Shown piece by piece: positions 53,602 to 62,215 of a stretch of 64,000 nucleotides of DNA. The position numbers and the translations under genes were made by a program. Positions within the stretch are counted from its first letter, which is position 1, and each line of letters starts with the position of its first letter. Location: assembly GCA_035573855.1 (NCBI GenBank), contig DATLZU010000043.1, forward strand, positions 1 to 64,000. The letters run 5' to 3'. The DNA is from DATLZU01 sp035573855 (GTDB lineage Bacteria; Nitrospirota; Nitrospiria; Nitrospirales; Nitrospiraceae). The notes beneath the pieces are model-generated. The model had not been told where the DNA came from. It saw nothing but the letters and a program-made list of their open reading frames with translations, and made no database searches.

Positions 53602-53804
53602 TCCTGCATCTAGACTCGCACCAATCTGATTGTGCGGCTTCACGTGCAGAATGGGCTCGAGCAGGAATCCGTTGCCCCTGGCAGAGGACAAACGCCGTCA
53701 TCGGCGTCGACGCCCCAATCACCACGTTGGCTGGATCAGGCTAAAGTTCTTATTGAAAAAGGCGAAACTCGCGGGAATCGTGAAATGAGGTGAGAGGGGG
53801 AATC

Positions 53805-54209
53805 TTAGTGAAAAACATTGGGAAGCTCGCATGGCGAGACGAGAAGGACTTCCTGTAACGTCTTGATCGGCAAGGGATGCTTGTGGTCTCTCGTCATCAG
53901 AAATGACGCGTCGGTGGAAACAGCACATGCAAGAGGACGATGCTCGTCGTCCTTGAGGATGTTCGATAGCTTCACCGTGGGGCGAACAAGCGAGGTCAGT
54001 GTGGCGATCTCTGCCATAGCTTCCCGAACCCTGATGGTCTGGGCGCGGTGAACACCGTCCATCACCGCGCGGCACAATTCGCGTGGGATTGGCGGAGAAA
54101 CGAAGATTTCTTCAAGGCCGGCACGGGCGAGGGCGGGGATCTCTTCACCGGTCCTACCGATTACGATGGCCGACACAGAGACGCTCGGGTCGGCCATGAT
54201 GCGATTCAC
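53805..54209 (-). CDS. solitary PIN-domain protein
   Basis: 134 residues taking GTG 54209 so that the first strand NRIMADPSVSVSAIV is whole; ATG 54197 would remove part of it. Matches the COG1569-type PIN toxins: LARAGLEEIFVSPPIPRELCRAV, LKDDEHRPLACAVSTDASFLMTRDHKHPL, final TLQEVLLVSPCEL. The usual start DTNV is DPSV here, which keeps Asp but loses Thr/Asn. No intact antitoxin lies next to it; a relic is seen at 54348-54443 upstream. Confidence 0.62.
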   Translation of the reverse strand: MNRIMADPSVSVSAIVIGRTGEEIPALARAGLEEIFVSPPIPRELCRAVMDGVHRAQTIRVREAMAEIATLTSLVRPTVKLSNILKDDEHRPLACAVSTDASFLMTRDHKHPLPIKTLQEVLLVSPCELPNVFH

Positions 54210-54347
54210 GCTCGGCGTTGTGCCTTTGGGGTCCGAATGCGATTGGGCAGGCGCTGAAGCTCGTTTTCCGTGTTCAGCCCCCAGCAGTCGGCGACCCGTG
54301 CCCCCATTGGCGAAGACGCCGCCACCGGTGGGAGGCCACATACCCAT

Positions 54348-54443
54348 TCAACGCGCCGCGCCTCGCCTCAGGTCCTCGTGCGCACATCCTTCTCTCGCAA
54401 TCCGTTCCGTTGCATGAAGAATATCGGCCGACAACGAAATCAT
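54348..54443 (-). pseudogene. remnant of a ribbon-helix-helix antitoxin
   Basis: On the minus strand KTKPIMISLSADILHATERIAREG resembles the start of CopG/RHH antitoxins (strand then helix), after which the frame ends quickly (CAHEDLRRGAAR, stop). TGAGGAAG upstream could be its ribosome site. It lies 139 nt before the PIN gene in the same direction, the place an antitoxin should be. Evidence is a short resemblance only. The rest of 54210-54714 has no supported gene. Confidence 0.35.
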
Positions 54444-54714
54444 GATGGGCTTGGTCTTCCTCAGAGTCCTTTTGCCGGTCGGGTAATATGACGCTGTCAT
54501 ACAAAAAGAGGACGTTTGCGCCAGGGCGAACACCCGGCACGCGTGGAACTCAAAAAAGCCCGGCGCGCGCGAATCTCTTCGTTCGATCAAACTGCAGCTC
54601 TCTCGCCGAGGCGGGACGGGCACGCTAGCCAGGAATCGCGGGGCCCGGGATGACGCGGAGCGGCGATCAGCGGTCGGGCTGCGAGAGGAGAGGGAAGTGG
54701 ATGCGCCGGCGTGG

Positions 54715-55347
54715 CTAGTGAGTCTCGCGCAGCTTCTTGATCTCCTCCTCGCCGAAAGTATGCCGCACCGTGCCGCCGGTTGTTTGGCCGAAATGCCGGA
54801 ACGCCGCCTCAACCAGGAGCGGCATCAGCGTCGACAGATCCTTGGTGAGGCCGGTGGCCGTCGCGTTCCCTCTCCAGAATTCGACCAGCGACCCGGCCTC
54901 CCGTGACTTCGGCAAATCCCCGATTGCGATCACCACCTGGCTGGTGAACTGCCTGACCGTGCTCGGGTCGGAGGCCGCCACGCTTGTGCCGTAGGTTCCG
55001 CCGCCCGCGGCGCCCATCGCGCCCGGGGTTCCGAGCGTAGACGACCCCCGGGACATGGTTCCGGGCGACAATTCACTCACCCCATACGCCAGATAGACGG
55101 CCAGTCTCGCCGTTCGGGCCTCCGTTTCTTTATAGCCCTGTTCGTTCATTTTCTTGGCGACAAGCCGGGCGTAGGCGGAAAACGCTGGATCTTTCTCCAC
55201 TTCTATGGCGGGAAAGACCGCATAAGTGACGTGCGGAGGAATCGGCGTCTCGCCTTTCCCGTGCACCTCGACGGCGACGGTTCGGGCGCATCCCAGCCCA
55301 GACAGCGTGAGCCCCGCAACAAATAGCCGCAACCATCTTGTCGTCAT
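54715..55347 (-). CDS. DUF4136-like lipoprotein
   Basis: 210 residues; GCGAGGTC before ATG 55347; lipobox GLGC (Cys20). The mature part: YAVFPAIEVEKDPAFSAYARLVAKKMNEQGYKETEARTARLAVYLAYGVSEL, a Gly/Ser/Thr-rich loop (GTPGAMGAAGGGTYGTS), TSQVVIAIGDLPKSREAGSLVEFWRGNATATG and a C-terminal helix LMPLLVEAAFRHFG. The strand-helix-strand with EFWRG..TG fits DUF4136, whose function is unknown. Single gene. Confidence 0.7.
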   Translation of the reverse strand: MTTRWLRLFVAGLTLSGLGCARTVAVEVHGKGETPIPPHVTYAVFPAIEVEKDPAFSAYARLVAKKMNEQGYKETEARTARLAVYLAYGVSELSPGTMSRGSSTLGTPGAMGAAGGGTYGTSVAASDPSTVRQFTSQVVIAIGDLPKSREAGSLVEFWRGNATATGLTKDLSTLMPLLVEAAFRHFGQTTGGTVRHTFGEEEIKKLRETH

Positions 55348-55392
55348 CGCATGACCTCGCCGAATGGTGAAAAGGCGGTGACTCCGCCAATG

Positions 55393-55420
55393 AGACGGCC
55401 TGAACAAGAAAAGGCCGTCT
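55393..55420. terminator. intergenic hairpin upstream of the DUF4136-like gene
   Basis: AGACGGCC (55393-55400) and GGCCGTCT (55413-55420): perfect 8-bp stem with a 12-nt AT-rich loop. It lies in the 309-nt gap between the methyltransferase stop and the DUF4136-like start, both on the minus strand. It is either a terminator for the former or a leader element of the latter, 46 nt before its ATG. Nothing else is supported in the gap. Confidence 0.4.
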
Positions 55421-55656
55421 TCACCCTTTAGACTGGAACGCATCCCATCAGGGACCGGATTTGCACTGAGGATACCGAAGATAGCGGCCTCTTGCCACTT
55501 GGCGCGGACGTTTCCCTCTGGTTGCGGAGCCGGTGACCCGCTTCTTCACGAGGATCCCGGACATGACTCCCGTTGTCCGGGAACATGCTCTGACAAGGCG
55601 GTGAACGCCAACAAGGTAACCGTGACCAGACGAGAAACCTGAGTCAAGCCTGCGGC

Positions 55657-56349
55657 CTAAGAAACGGGGACGAATTCCAAGAAATACTGTTTTGGCAGGA
55701 AGGTATGCTCGCGCAGGAGGCGGTAGCCGGCTTTGGTCATCTCGTCCAACACGGTCTCGCGGGGAACCAGGTGCGCTTTGGAGAAGCCCAGATCGCCGGA
55801 CCGTTCGTCGTGATAATAGTCGATGATTGCAATCCGCCCGCCGGGTCTCAGCGCGGATTTCACATTGGTAAAGTAGGTCGTCCGGTTGTCCAGGTGGTGG
55901 TAGACGTTGCACAGGAAAATCAGGTCGACCGACTCAAACGGCAGCTTGGGATTATCCGGCTGCGCCAGGATGAACTCGGCCGCGTAGGAGATATGCATGT
56001 GCTCGACGCTGTCCTTGACGTGTTTCAAGGCCTCCGGTTCCACATCGATCGCGTACACTTTTCCGGTCTCCGTCACCGCTTCGATGAATCGCCGGGTAAA
56101 GTAACCAGAGCCCGACCCCAAATCGGCAACGACCATGCCCGGTTTCAAACCCAGCGCCTGAATGACCTCGGCGGGCTTCTGGTAGTGATCGCGTTCCGGA
56201 CGTTCGAGCTGGTCCAGGTACTCCGTGACGCTCGGCAACCGACCGTGCTGGCCGCCATGCTGCGCCCAGACCGGCTGACCGAGCCAGATGGCCAGCGCCA
56301 AGGCGGTCAGCCTGGCGAGAAACCGTGGGATCGGAACTCGAGGTGGCAT
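55657..56349 (-). CDS. exported class I SAM-dependent methyltransferase
   Basis: 230 residues; AAGGAGACC before ATG 56349. Signal peptide to about residue 30 (ALALAIWLGQPVWAQ). Methyltransferase fold from about 60: MVVADLGSGSGYFTRRFIEAV (SAM motif I), VYAIDVEPEALKHVKDSV, VDLIFLCNVYHHLDNRTTYF, LRPGGRIAIIDYY. The fold is complete, so activity is possible, but SAM is a cytoplasmic cofactor while the signal peptide directs export. Some related methyltransferases do carry such signals; their substrates are unknown. Confidence 0.8.
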   Translation of the reverse strand: MPPRVPIPRFLARLTALALAIWLGQPVWAQHGGQHGRLPSVTEYLDQLERPERDHYQKPAEVIQALGLKPGMVVADLGSGSGYFTRRFIEAVTETGKVYAIDVEPEALKHVKDSVEHMHISYAAEFILAQPDNPKLPFESVDLIFLCNVYHHLDNRTTYFTNVKSALRPGGRIAIIDYYHDERSGDLGFSKAHLVPRETVLDEMTKAGYRLLREHTFLPKQYFLEFVPVS

Positions 56350-56383
56350 GTGGGTCTCCTTGGTGTTCAACATACGCACTGGA

Positions 56384-58189
56384 TCATGCGCGGGCGCCCG
56401 CCACCCGCTGTTTGGTGATGATGGCGTTCAACTCCTCGCCCGTGATCGTTTCTTTGCCGAGCAGCACCTCCGCAGCTTCGCGCAGCACACCCTCTTTGCT
56501 TCGCAGAATCGTCAGGGCCCGTTCGTACTGCTCGTCGATGATCTGACGAACCTCGCAGTCGATCTCGCGCGACGTTTCTTCGCTGTAATCGCCGGGCGAG
56601 AAGGTCTGACCGGTCTGAAGGAAGAGCGGCTGTCGATCCCGCTCGAAGCTGACCTGCCCCAGCTTTTCGCTCATGCCGTAGGCCTTCACCATGCTCTTGG
56701 CGATATCGGTCGCTTTCAGTAGATCGTCCTGCGCGCCAGTCGAGACTTCGTTGTAGATGATCTCCTCAGCGGCGCGGCCGCCCAGCAACACCGCGATCTT
56801 GTTCTTCAGCTCGGTCTTGGTCATCAGGAAGCGATCCTCGGTCGGCAGTTGTAGGGTATAGCCCAGTGCGGCGATTCCGCGGGGGATGATCGAAATCTTT
56901 TGCACGGCGTCGGCCCCCGGGATGGACAGAGCCACGAGCGCGTGGCCGACTTCATGATGCGCAACGCGCTCTTTCTCCATGCGATTCAGCACGCGGTTCT
57001 TTTTCTCCAGGCCGGCGATCACCCGCTCCACCGCCTCCTGAAGCTCCGACAGGCTCACCGTGTCCTTTCCGCGCCGGACGGCAAGCAGGGCCGCTTCGTT
57101 GAGGATGTTCGCGAGATCGGCGCCGACGAACCCGGCTGTCATAGCCGCGATCACTTCGAGATCGGCCTCGTTCGCCAAGGGGATATTCCGCGCGTGAACC
57201 TTGAGAATGGCCAACCGCCCGGCTTTGTCCGGACGATCCACCAGCACCTGCCGATCGAACCGGCCGGCGCGCAACAGGGCGGGATCGAGGATTTCCGGCC
57301 GGTTGGTCGCCGCCATCAGGATCACGCCCACCCGTGGATCAAATCCGTCCATCTCGACCAGAAGCTGGTTGAGCGTCTGTTCCCGCTCCTCGTGCGCCAT
57401 CGGCCCAATGCCTCGGGCTTTCCCCAAGGCGTCCAACTCGTCGATGAAGATGATACACGGTGCCTTCTGTTTCGCCTGCTCGAACAGGTCGCGGACGCGG
57501 GCGGCGCCCACGCCGACGAACATTTCGACGAATTCCGAGCCGCTGATGGAAAAGAACGGCACGCCCGCTTCCCCTGCGACGGCCTTGGCCAGCAGGGTCT
57601 TGCCGGTCCCGGGGGGACCGACAAGCAGAATGCCTTTCGGAATCTTGCCGCCCAGTCGTCGAAATTTCTCGGGCGTTTTCAGGAACTCGATGACCTCCTG
57701 CAGTTCTTGCTTGGCCTCATCCACCCCCGCGACGTCGGAGAAAGACACCTTGACGTCCTTCTCCATATAGATCTTGGCCTTGCTGCGGCCGACCGTCATA
57801 AATCCCTGACTCTGGCTCATGCGACGGAAGATGAACCACCACACGCCGAAAAACAACGCGATCGGCACGACCCAAGACAGGAGATCCCGCCAGAACGTGC
57901 TCTCAATGAGGCCCGTGAATTTGACCCCGTGCCGTTGGAGGTCCTTGATGAGATCGGGATCCTCCACCCGTACCGTGTCGAAGAGTTTGCCTTCCTTCAT
58001 CCGGCCGTGGATCACACTCGACGACACGGCGACCTCAGCGACCTTCCCCTCGGCAACCGCGACCTTGAACTCGCTGTAAGGAATTTCGGCGGGATTGAAG
58101 AAGGGCGTGACGAAGAACTGGAAGAGCATCAACGCCCAGAGGGCGATGATCAGATACCAAATAGAGAATTGTTTTTGTTTGGGATCCAT
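56384..58189 (-). CDS. ftsH: ATP-dependent membrane zinc protease FtsH
   Basis: 601 residues from ATG 58189; the open frame upstream crosses another gene and is not used. TM1 10-28, periplasmic domain 30-100, TM2 102-121. AAA domain: Walker A GPPGTGKT (191-198), pore motif region FVEMFVGVGAARVRDLF, Walker B IIFIDELDAL, SRH TNRPEILDPALLRAGRFDRQV. Zinc site HEVGH (412-416) with a third acidic ligand after TGAQDDLLKATDIA. Degrades membrane and short-lived cytosolic proteins. Last gene of tmk-holB-metG-secreted protein-ftsH. Slightly short of E. coli FtsH but complete. Confidence 0.95.
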   Translation of the reverse strand: MDPKQKQFSIWYLIIALWALMLFQFFVTPFFNPAEIPYSEFKVAVAEGKVAEVAVSSSVIHGRMKEGKLFDTVRVEDPDLIKDLQRHGVKFTGLIESTFWRDLLSWVVPIALFFGVWWFIFRRMSQSQGFMTVGRSKAKIYMEKDVKVSFSDVAGVDEAKQELQEVIEFLKTPEKFRRLGGKIPKGILLVGPPGTGKTLLAKAVAGEAGVPFFSISGSEFVEMFVGVGAARVRDLFEQAKQKAPCIIFIDELDALGKARGIGPMAHEEREQTLNQLLVEMDGFDPRVGVILMAATNRPEILDPALLRAGRFDRQVLVDRPDKAGRLAILKVHARNIPLANEADLEVIAAMTAGFVGADLANILNEAALLAVRRGKDTVSLSELQEAVERVIAGLEKKNRVLNRMEKERVAHHEVGHALVALSIPGADAVQKISIIPRGIAALGYTLQLPTEDRFLMTKTELKNKIAVLLGGRAAEEIIYNEVSTGAQDDLLKATDIAKSMVKAYGMSEKLGQVSFERDRQPLFLQTGQTFSPGDYSEETSREIDCEVRQIIDEQYERALTILRSKEGVLREAAEVLLGKETITGEELNAIITKQRVAGARA

Positions 58190-58243
58190 AAATTCACCGT
58201 GACTCGTGACGGGTGAGAACGGGTTCCCTACTCTGTGATCCTG

Positions 58244-58276
58244 GTGACGTGCCACGTGGTGCGCATCACGTGTCAC
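58244..58276. repeat. imperfect palindrome with two CACGTG cores
   Basis: GTGACGTGCCACGTGGTGCGCATCACGTGTCAC: outer GTGAC/GTCAC and two CACGTG palindromes in 33 nt, between the secreted-protein stop and ftsH. A further gtcac/gtgac pair lies at about 58199-58212. This spacer type looks like a dispersed repeat or operator; only one copy is seen here. Confidence 0.4.
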
Positions 58277-59142
58277 GGCGTCTTTTTCGGCCTGAGCCGT
58301 TCCGACAGCACCGGATACTTGGCCTGGCCCATGCCGAAGTTGCCGGACGCGGGGTCGGCCGCGATGACGCGGAGCGTGACGCCGTCCGGCGCGTCTTTCG
58401 GGAGCGGCACGAAAAACGGCGCCTCGAAACTGCTCTGCAATCCGACGTGAAACATCTGGAGCCGTTCGACGACCCGGTCGCCGATCACGACCTCGCCGTA
58501 GATGTGCATCTTGCGCGAATCCCAGTCGCCGTGCGGCCGCACCGGAGACCCTGACAGGGTGCGGATCGATGCCCGCAGGGTTACGTCTTCCTTGGCGATC
58601 AGCGGCTCGCCAGGAGTCGGCGCTTCGATCTGCACGATGTAGCCGTAGAGGTGAAGCACGATGCCGTCGTTGGTCAGATCGTGTCCGGGGATCAGCAGAA
58701 CGGTCTTGCTGGCGCGCTGGGCGGCCGCCGGGTAAGCAAGCGGCCCTTCCGCCGAAATTTCGACCAGCGTCGGTCGATCGAGATCGAGGGTCGCGCTGAA
58801 GGAGGCCGATGGTCGGGAGCTGTACCGTGGTTCTTCCATGAGGCGCGGCGTCCGCATGATCTGATTCTGGTCGCCGGCCTCGCCCTGCTGCACGCCGGTC
58901 GCCAGAATCCGTCCCGTCGCGAGATCCGTGATGGTGACGCGTGCGCCACCCACCTCGCGTCCCAGGACCAAGGAGCCATGCGCGACGACCCGCACCAGCA
59001 CCGTGGTCGGGATGGGGCTGTTGAGTACCTCCTCCGCCGGCGGTTGGTCTTCCGCCGAGGCGAGGGATGCGATCGCCAGCATTCCGGCGATCATGACCAT
59101 GCACGATCGGCCGACAGTGCGAACCATAAATCGCAGCCTCAC
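58273..59142 (-). CDS. secreted protein with Ig-like strands, unknown function
   Basis: 289 residues from GTG 59142, which overlaps the metG stop (GTGA) after GAAGGTC. Signal peptide to about residue 31 (MVMIAGMLAIASLASAE). Two beta-rich parts: TTVLVRVVAHGSLVLGREVGGARVTITDLATGRILATGVQQGEAGDQ with a carboxypeptidase-regulatory-like look (motifs on inner surface GARVTITD), and RTLSGSPVRPHGDWDSRKMHIYGEVVIGDRVVERLQM to FVPLPKDAPDGVTLRVIAADPASGNFGMG, similar to immunoglobulin-like sandwich domains. Wedged between metG and ftsH, so co-expressed with housekeeping genes. Confidence 0.65.
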   Translation of the reverse strand: MRLRFMVRTVGRSCMVMIAGMLAIASLASAEDQPPAEEVLNSPIPTTVLVRVVAHGSLVLGREVGGARVTITDLATGRILATGVQQGEAGDQNQIMRTPRLMEEPRYSSRPSASFSATLDLDRPTLVEISAEGPLAYPAAAQRASKTVLLIPGHDLTNDGIVLHLYGYIVQIEAPTPGEPLIAKEDVTLRASIRTLSGSPVRPHGDWDSRKMHIYGEVVIGDRVVERLQMFHVGLQSSFEAPFFVPLPKDAPDGVTLRVIAADPASGNFGMGQAKYPVLSERLRPKKTP

Positions 59143-61112
59143 TTGACCTTCGTTCCCGGGGCCACCTCTTCGAGCACGGTGACCAATCCGCCGACTTCCG
59201 CATCCCCCGCCGCCAGCACCATCCCCTGGGACTCGATTCCCATGAGCTTCGCCGGTTTGAGATTGGCGACGATCACGACACAGCGTCCCACCAGCGCTTC
59301 CGGCTCGTATTTCTTGCCGATGCCGGCGACGATTTGGCGCCGCTCGCCGCCGAGATCCACCAGGAGCTTGATCAGCTTCTCCGAACGCGGCACGCGCTCC
59401 GCACTCAGCACTTTGGCCGTCTTGAGCTGGATGCGTTGGAATTCCTCGATGGTGATTTGAGCCGGGGGCGAACCGGACGACGTGGGCGGCGTTGATCCGA
59501 TCGCCGATTCGGCGGTTGACGGCTGCCGATTGGTCATGGTCGAGACTCCTTGCATGTGGGCGATGTCGATCTTGGGAAACAGCGGCTTGCCCTTGGCGAT
59601 GTCGAACCCGGGGGCCAGCGGCCGCGCGAGCAGTTTTCTGCCCTGGATCTGCGGATGGAGGCCGAGCTGAGCGGCTATGTTCTCGGCGGTCTGCGGCATG
59701 AACGGGTACAGCACGGGGATGAGCCGCTCCAATGCGTTCACTACGCGGTACAAGACCCCGTGGAGTTGCGACTTGCCTTCAGCACGCTTGGCTAACGTCC
59801 AGGGCGCGGTCTTGTCGATGTACTGGTCGCATCGTTGGATCAACTCCCACATGGATTCGAGCGCCCGATTGAATCGGAGGTCCTTGAGGTAGACCATGGC
59901 CGATTCGGTCAGTTCACTGATGGCCTGTTCCAACCGACCATCCAGTTCATCGTGAGGCGGGTAATTCGGCGGAATCTTACCCTGAGTAAACCGGTCGATC
60001 ATCGCGAGTGTGCGGCTCACGAGATTGCCGAGACCGTCAGCCAGTTCGCTGTTGAGACGGCCGATCAACGCCTCGCGGGAGAAGTCCCCGTCCTGGCCAA
60101 ACGGCACCTCCCGCATCAGAAAATAGCGGAACGCATCGACGCCGAATTCATCGACGATAGCGTGGGGATCCACGACGTTCCCGCGGCTCTTGGACATTTT
60201 TTCGCCGTTCACCGTCCACCAGCCGTGGGCGAAGATCGTCCGCGGCAACGGCAACTCCAACGCCATCAGCATGGTGGACCAATACACGGCGTGCGTGGTG
60301 AGGATGTCCTTGCCGACTAGGTGGATCGAAGCGGGCCAGAAGCGATCGAGGGAGGGCGTCGGGGTCAGGTATTCGAGCGCCGACAGGTAATTCACCAGCG
60401 CGTCGAACCAGACGTAGGTCACATAGCTTCGATCGAACGGCAGCTCGATCCCCCAGGAGAGGCGGGTTTTAGGGCGGGAGATCGAGAGATCTCCCAAGGG
60501 TTGGGCTTCGAGAAACCCGAGTACTTCGTTGAACCGTGCCGGAGGCCGAATGAACTCGGCGTGGGCTTCGGATACGCTCGGGTGAGCCTTCAAGTACTCG
60601 ATGAGCCTGTGCTGATACTGACTCATCCGAAAGAAATAGTTGCTTTCGCTCAGCCGTTCGACCGGTCGCTTGCAGTCCGGACAGAGCCCGTCCACGACAT
60701 CTTTCTCGGTCCAAAACCGCTCATCGAACGTGCAATACCACCCCGTATAATCCGCCTGATAAATTAATCCCTTCTCGAAGAGGACTTGAAGATAGCGTTG
60801 AACGATGGCTTTGTGCTGTGGGTCGGTCGTACGGATGAACGCGTCGTTCGAAATGTTCAGCCGCTTCCACAGCTCGCGGAACCGGGGCGCCATGCCGTCG
60901 CAATACCGTTGCGGATCGATGCCGGCCTTGGCCGCCGCCTGCTGGACTTTCTGCCCGTGTTCATCGACGCCGGTCAGAAAGAACACCTCGTAGTCCTGTT
61001 GGCTGTAGTGGCGTGCCAGCACGTCGGCCGCGATGGTCGTGTACGCGTGCCCGATGTGCGGAACATCGTTGACGTAATAGATGGGAGTCGTGATGTAAAA
61101 CGACTTGGCCAT
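59139..61112 (-). CDS. metG: methionyl-tRNA synthetase
   Basis: 657 residues from ATG 61112; upstream open frame is unsupported. Class I synthetase: HIGH-type PHIGHAYTT, KMSKS as GEKMSKSRGN. The zinc region keeps only one CxxC pair (YCTFDERFW and LCPDCKRP), as in the zinc-poor group. Anticodon-binding helical domain, then a linker rich in Ser/Pro/Thr (about 525-555), then a C-terminal Trbp111-type tRNA-binding domain (ITIEEFQRIQLKTAKVLSAERVP, QIVAGIGKKYEPEALVGRCVVIVANLKPAKLMGIESQGMVLAA). Charges tRNA-Met. Overlaps the next gene by 4 nt. Confidence 0.95.
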   Translation of the reverse strand: MAKSFYITTPIYYVNDVPHIGHAYTTIAADVLARHYSQQDYEVFFLTGVDEHGQKVQQAAAKAGIDPQRYCDGMAPRFRELWKRLNISNDAFIRTTDPQHKAIVQRYLQVLFEKGLIYQADYTGWYCTFDERFWTEKDVVDGLCPDCKRPVERLSESNYFFRMSQYQHRLIEYLKAHPSVSEAHAEFIRPPARFNEVLGFLEAQPLGDLSISRPKTRLSWGIELPFDRSYVTYVWFDALVNYLSALEYLTPTPSLDRFWPASIHLVGKDILTTHAVYWSTMLMALELPLPRTIFAHGWWTVNGEKMSKSRGNVVDPHAIVDEFGVDAFRYFLMREVPFGQDGDFSREALIGRLNSELADGLGNLVSRTLAMIDRFTQGKIPPNYPPHDELDGRLEQAISELTESAMVYLKDLRFNRALESMWELIQRCDQYIDKTAPWTLAKRAEGKSQLHGVLYRVVNALERLIPVLYPFMPQTAENIAAQLGLHPQIQGRKLLARPLAPGFDIAKGKPLFPKIDIAHMQGVSTMTNRQPSTAESAIGSTPPTSSGSPPAQITIEEFQRIQLKTAKVLSAERVPRSEKLIKLLVDLGGERRQIVAGIGKKYEPEALVGRCVVIVANLKPAKLMGIESQGMVLAAGDAEVGGLVTVLEEVAPGTKVK

Positions 61113-61171
61113 GCCGGTCAAAGATAACAAGGTGGGGCTCCCTAATTCCAGTGACGGCGGATGTGCCTCAT

Positions 61172-62209
61172 CTAGCGTCGTGCTTCGCGCCTCGGGCTCG
61201 TTCTGGTTCCTATCGCATCCCGCAGGCAAAGCAGGATGCTTTCCAACGCCAGTTGGACGTTCAAATGGCGTGTCGCCTGTTGTTCCCAGGTTTCGATGTC
61301 GTCGAGCAAGTCGAGCAGCGCAGCCACATCCACGTCGCGGGCCGCTGCTCGCAGGGCATCCAGGCAGTCCAGGTTGAGCAACGCGTCGGGGTCCGCGCCG
61401 ACCCGCACGAGGAGCAGATCCCTGAGCCATCGCGCCAGCCACGCCAACGCTTCATGGGCCCGATCACTTTTGGCCAGCGTTTCCGCTGCCGTCAATAGGG
61501 CGGTGACGGACCGGAGGGACACCGGATCCGTCAACGGCAGCAACTCCCGTCTTGCCACCTTGAGCTCATGGGGATCCAGCTTCAACGCCTCGCCCAGGCG
61601 TCCTTCGCTCAACATCGCCACAAACCGCGCCTCGGCTGGGGACAGCCCGCGCCTCTCGATCAGAGCTGTTTCCACCTGCGCACGGGATGGGGTGGAAAAC
61701 CGCAGCGCCTGACAGCGGGAGCGGATCGTAGCAGGCAACGCCGAGGGCCGGCTCGTCACCAGCAGAAAGAGGCAGTGAGGAGGCGGCTCTTCCAACGTTT
61801 TCAGCAGCGCGTTGGCCGCGCCGATGGTCAGGCGGTCCGCTTGATCGATCACGCACACCTTCCACCGGCCGATCAGCGGCCGGTACACGCTCTGCGAGTC
61901 GATCTCGCGAATCTGTTCGATCTTAATCTGCGGCGTCGCTTGTTCCGCATCCGGCTCGATGAGGGTGAAGTCCGGGTGGGTGCCTGCTTCGATCTGGCGA
62001 CAGGACCGGCAGGTTCCACAGGCATCGGGATCACCCGGACCGACGGCCATGTCGCAGTTGAGCGCCTGCGCAAAACGCAAGGCCGACAAACGCTTGCCGA
62101 TTCCGCGCTCTCCATAGAAGAGATAGGCGTGGGCGACTCGGCCGTGCCGTATGGCGGCTTTCAACAGCGCCTTAGGCGACTCATGACCGATGACGTCTGC
62201 GAAAGGCAT
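61172..62209 (-). CDS. holB: DNA polymerase III delta' subunit
   Basis: 345 residues. Clamp-loader AAA+ fold: ADVIGHESPKALLKAAIRHGRVAHAYLFYGERGIGKRLSALRFAQAL (P-loop GERGIGKR), zinc module CGTCRSC, VCVIDQADRLTIGAANALLKTLEEPPPHCLFLLVTSRPSALPATIRSRCQALRF. The delta' SRC motif is SRC here. Part of the clamp loader that sets the sliding clamp on DNA. 6 nt after tmk, 59 nt before metG. The C-terminal 100 residues are Ala/Leu-rich helices, as in the collar domain. Confidence 0.92.
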   Translation of the reverse strand: MPFADVIGHESPKALLKAAIRHGRVAHAYLFYGERGIGKRLSALRFAQALNCDMAVGPGDPDACGTCRSCRQIEAGTHPDFTLIEPDAEQATPQIKIEQIREIDSQSVYRPLIGRWKVCVIDQADRLTIGAANALLKTLEEPPPHCLFLLVTSRPSALPATIRSRCQALRFSTPSRAQVETALIERRGLSPAEARFVAMLSEGRLGEALKLDPHELKVARRELLPLTDPVSLRSVTALLTAAETLAKSDRAHEALAWLARWLRDLLLVRVGADPDALLNLDCLDALRAAARDVDVAALLDLLDDIETWEQQATRHLNVQLALESILLCLRDAIGTRTSPRREARR

Positions 62210-62215
62210 CGCACG

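Noticed and set aside
58190..59203. N-terminal extension of the ftsH frame across the upstream gene
   Set aside because: The extension is Arg/Gly-rich and antiparallel in content to the real secreted-protein gene in another frame; ATG 58189 starts a normal FtsH.
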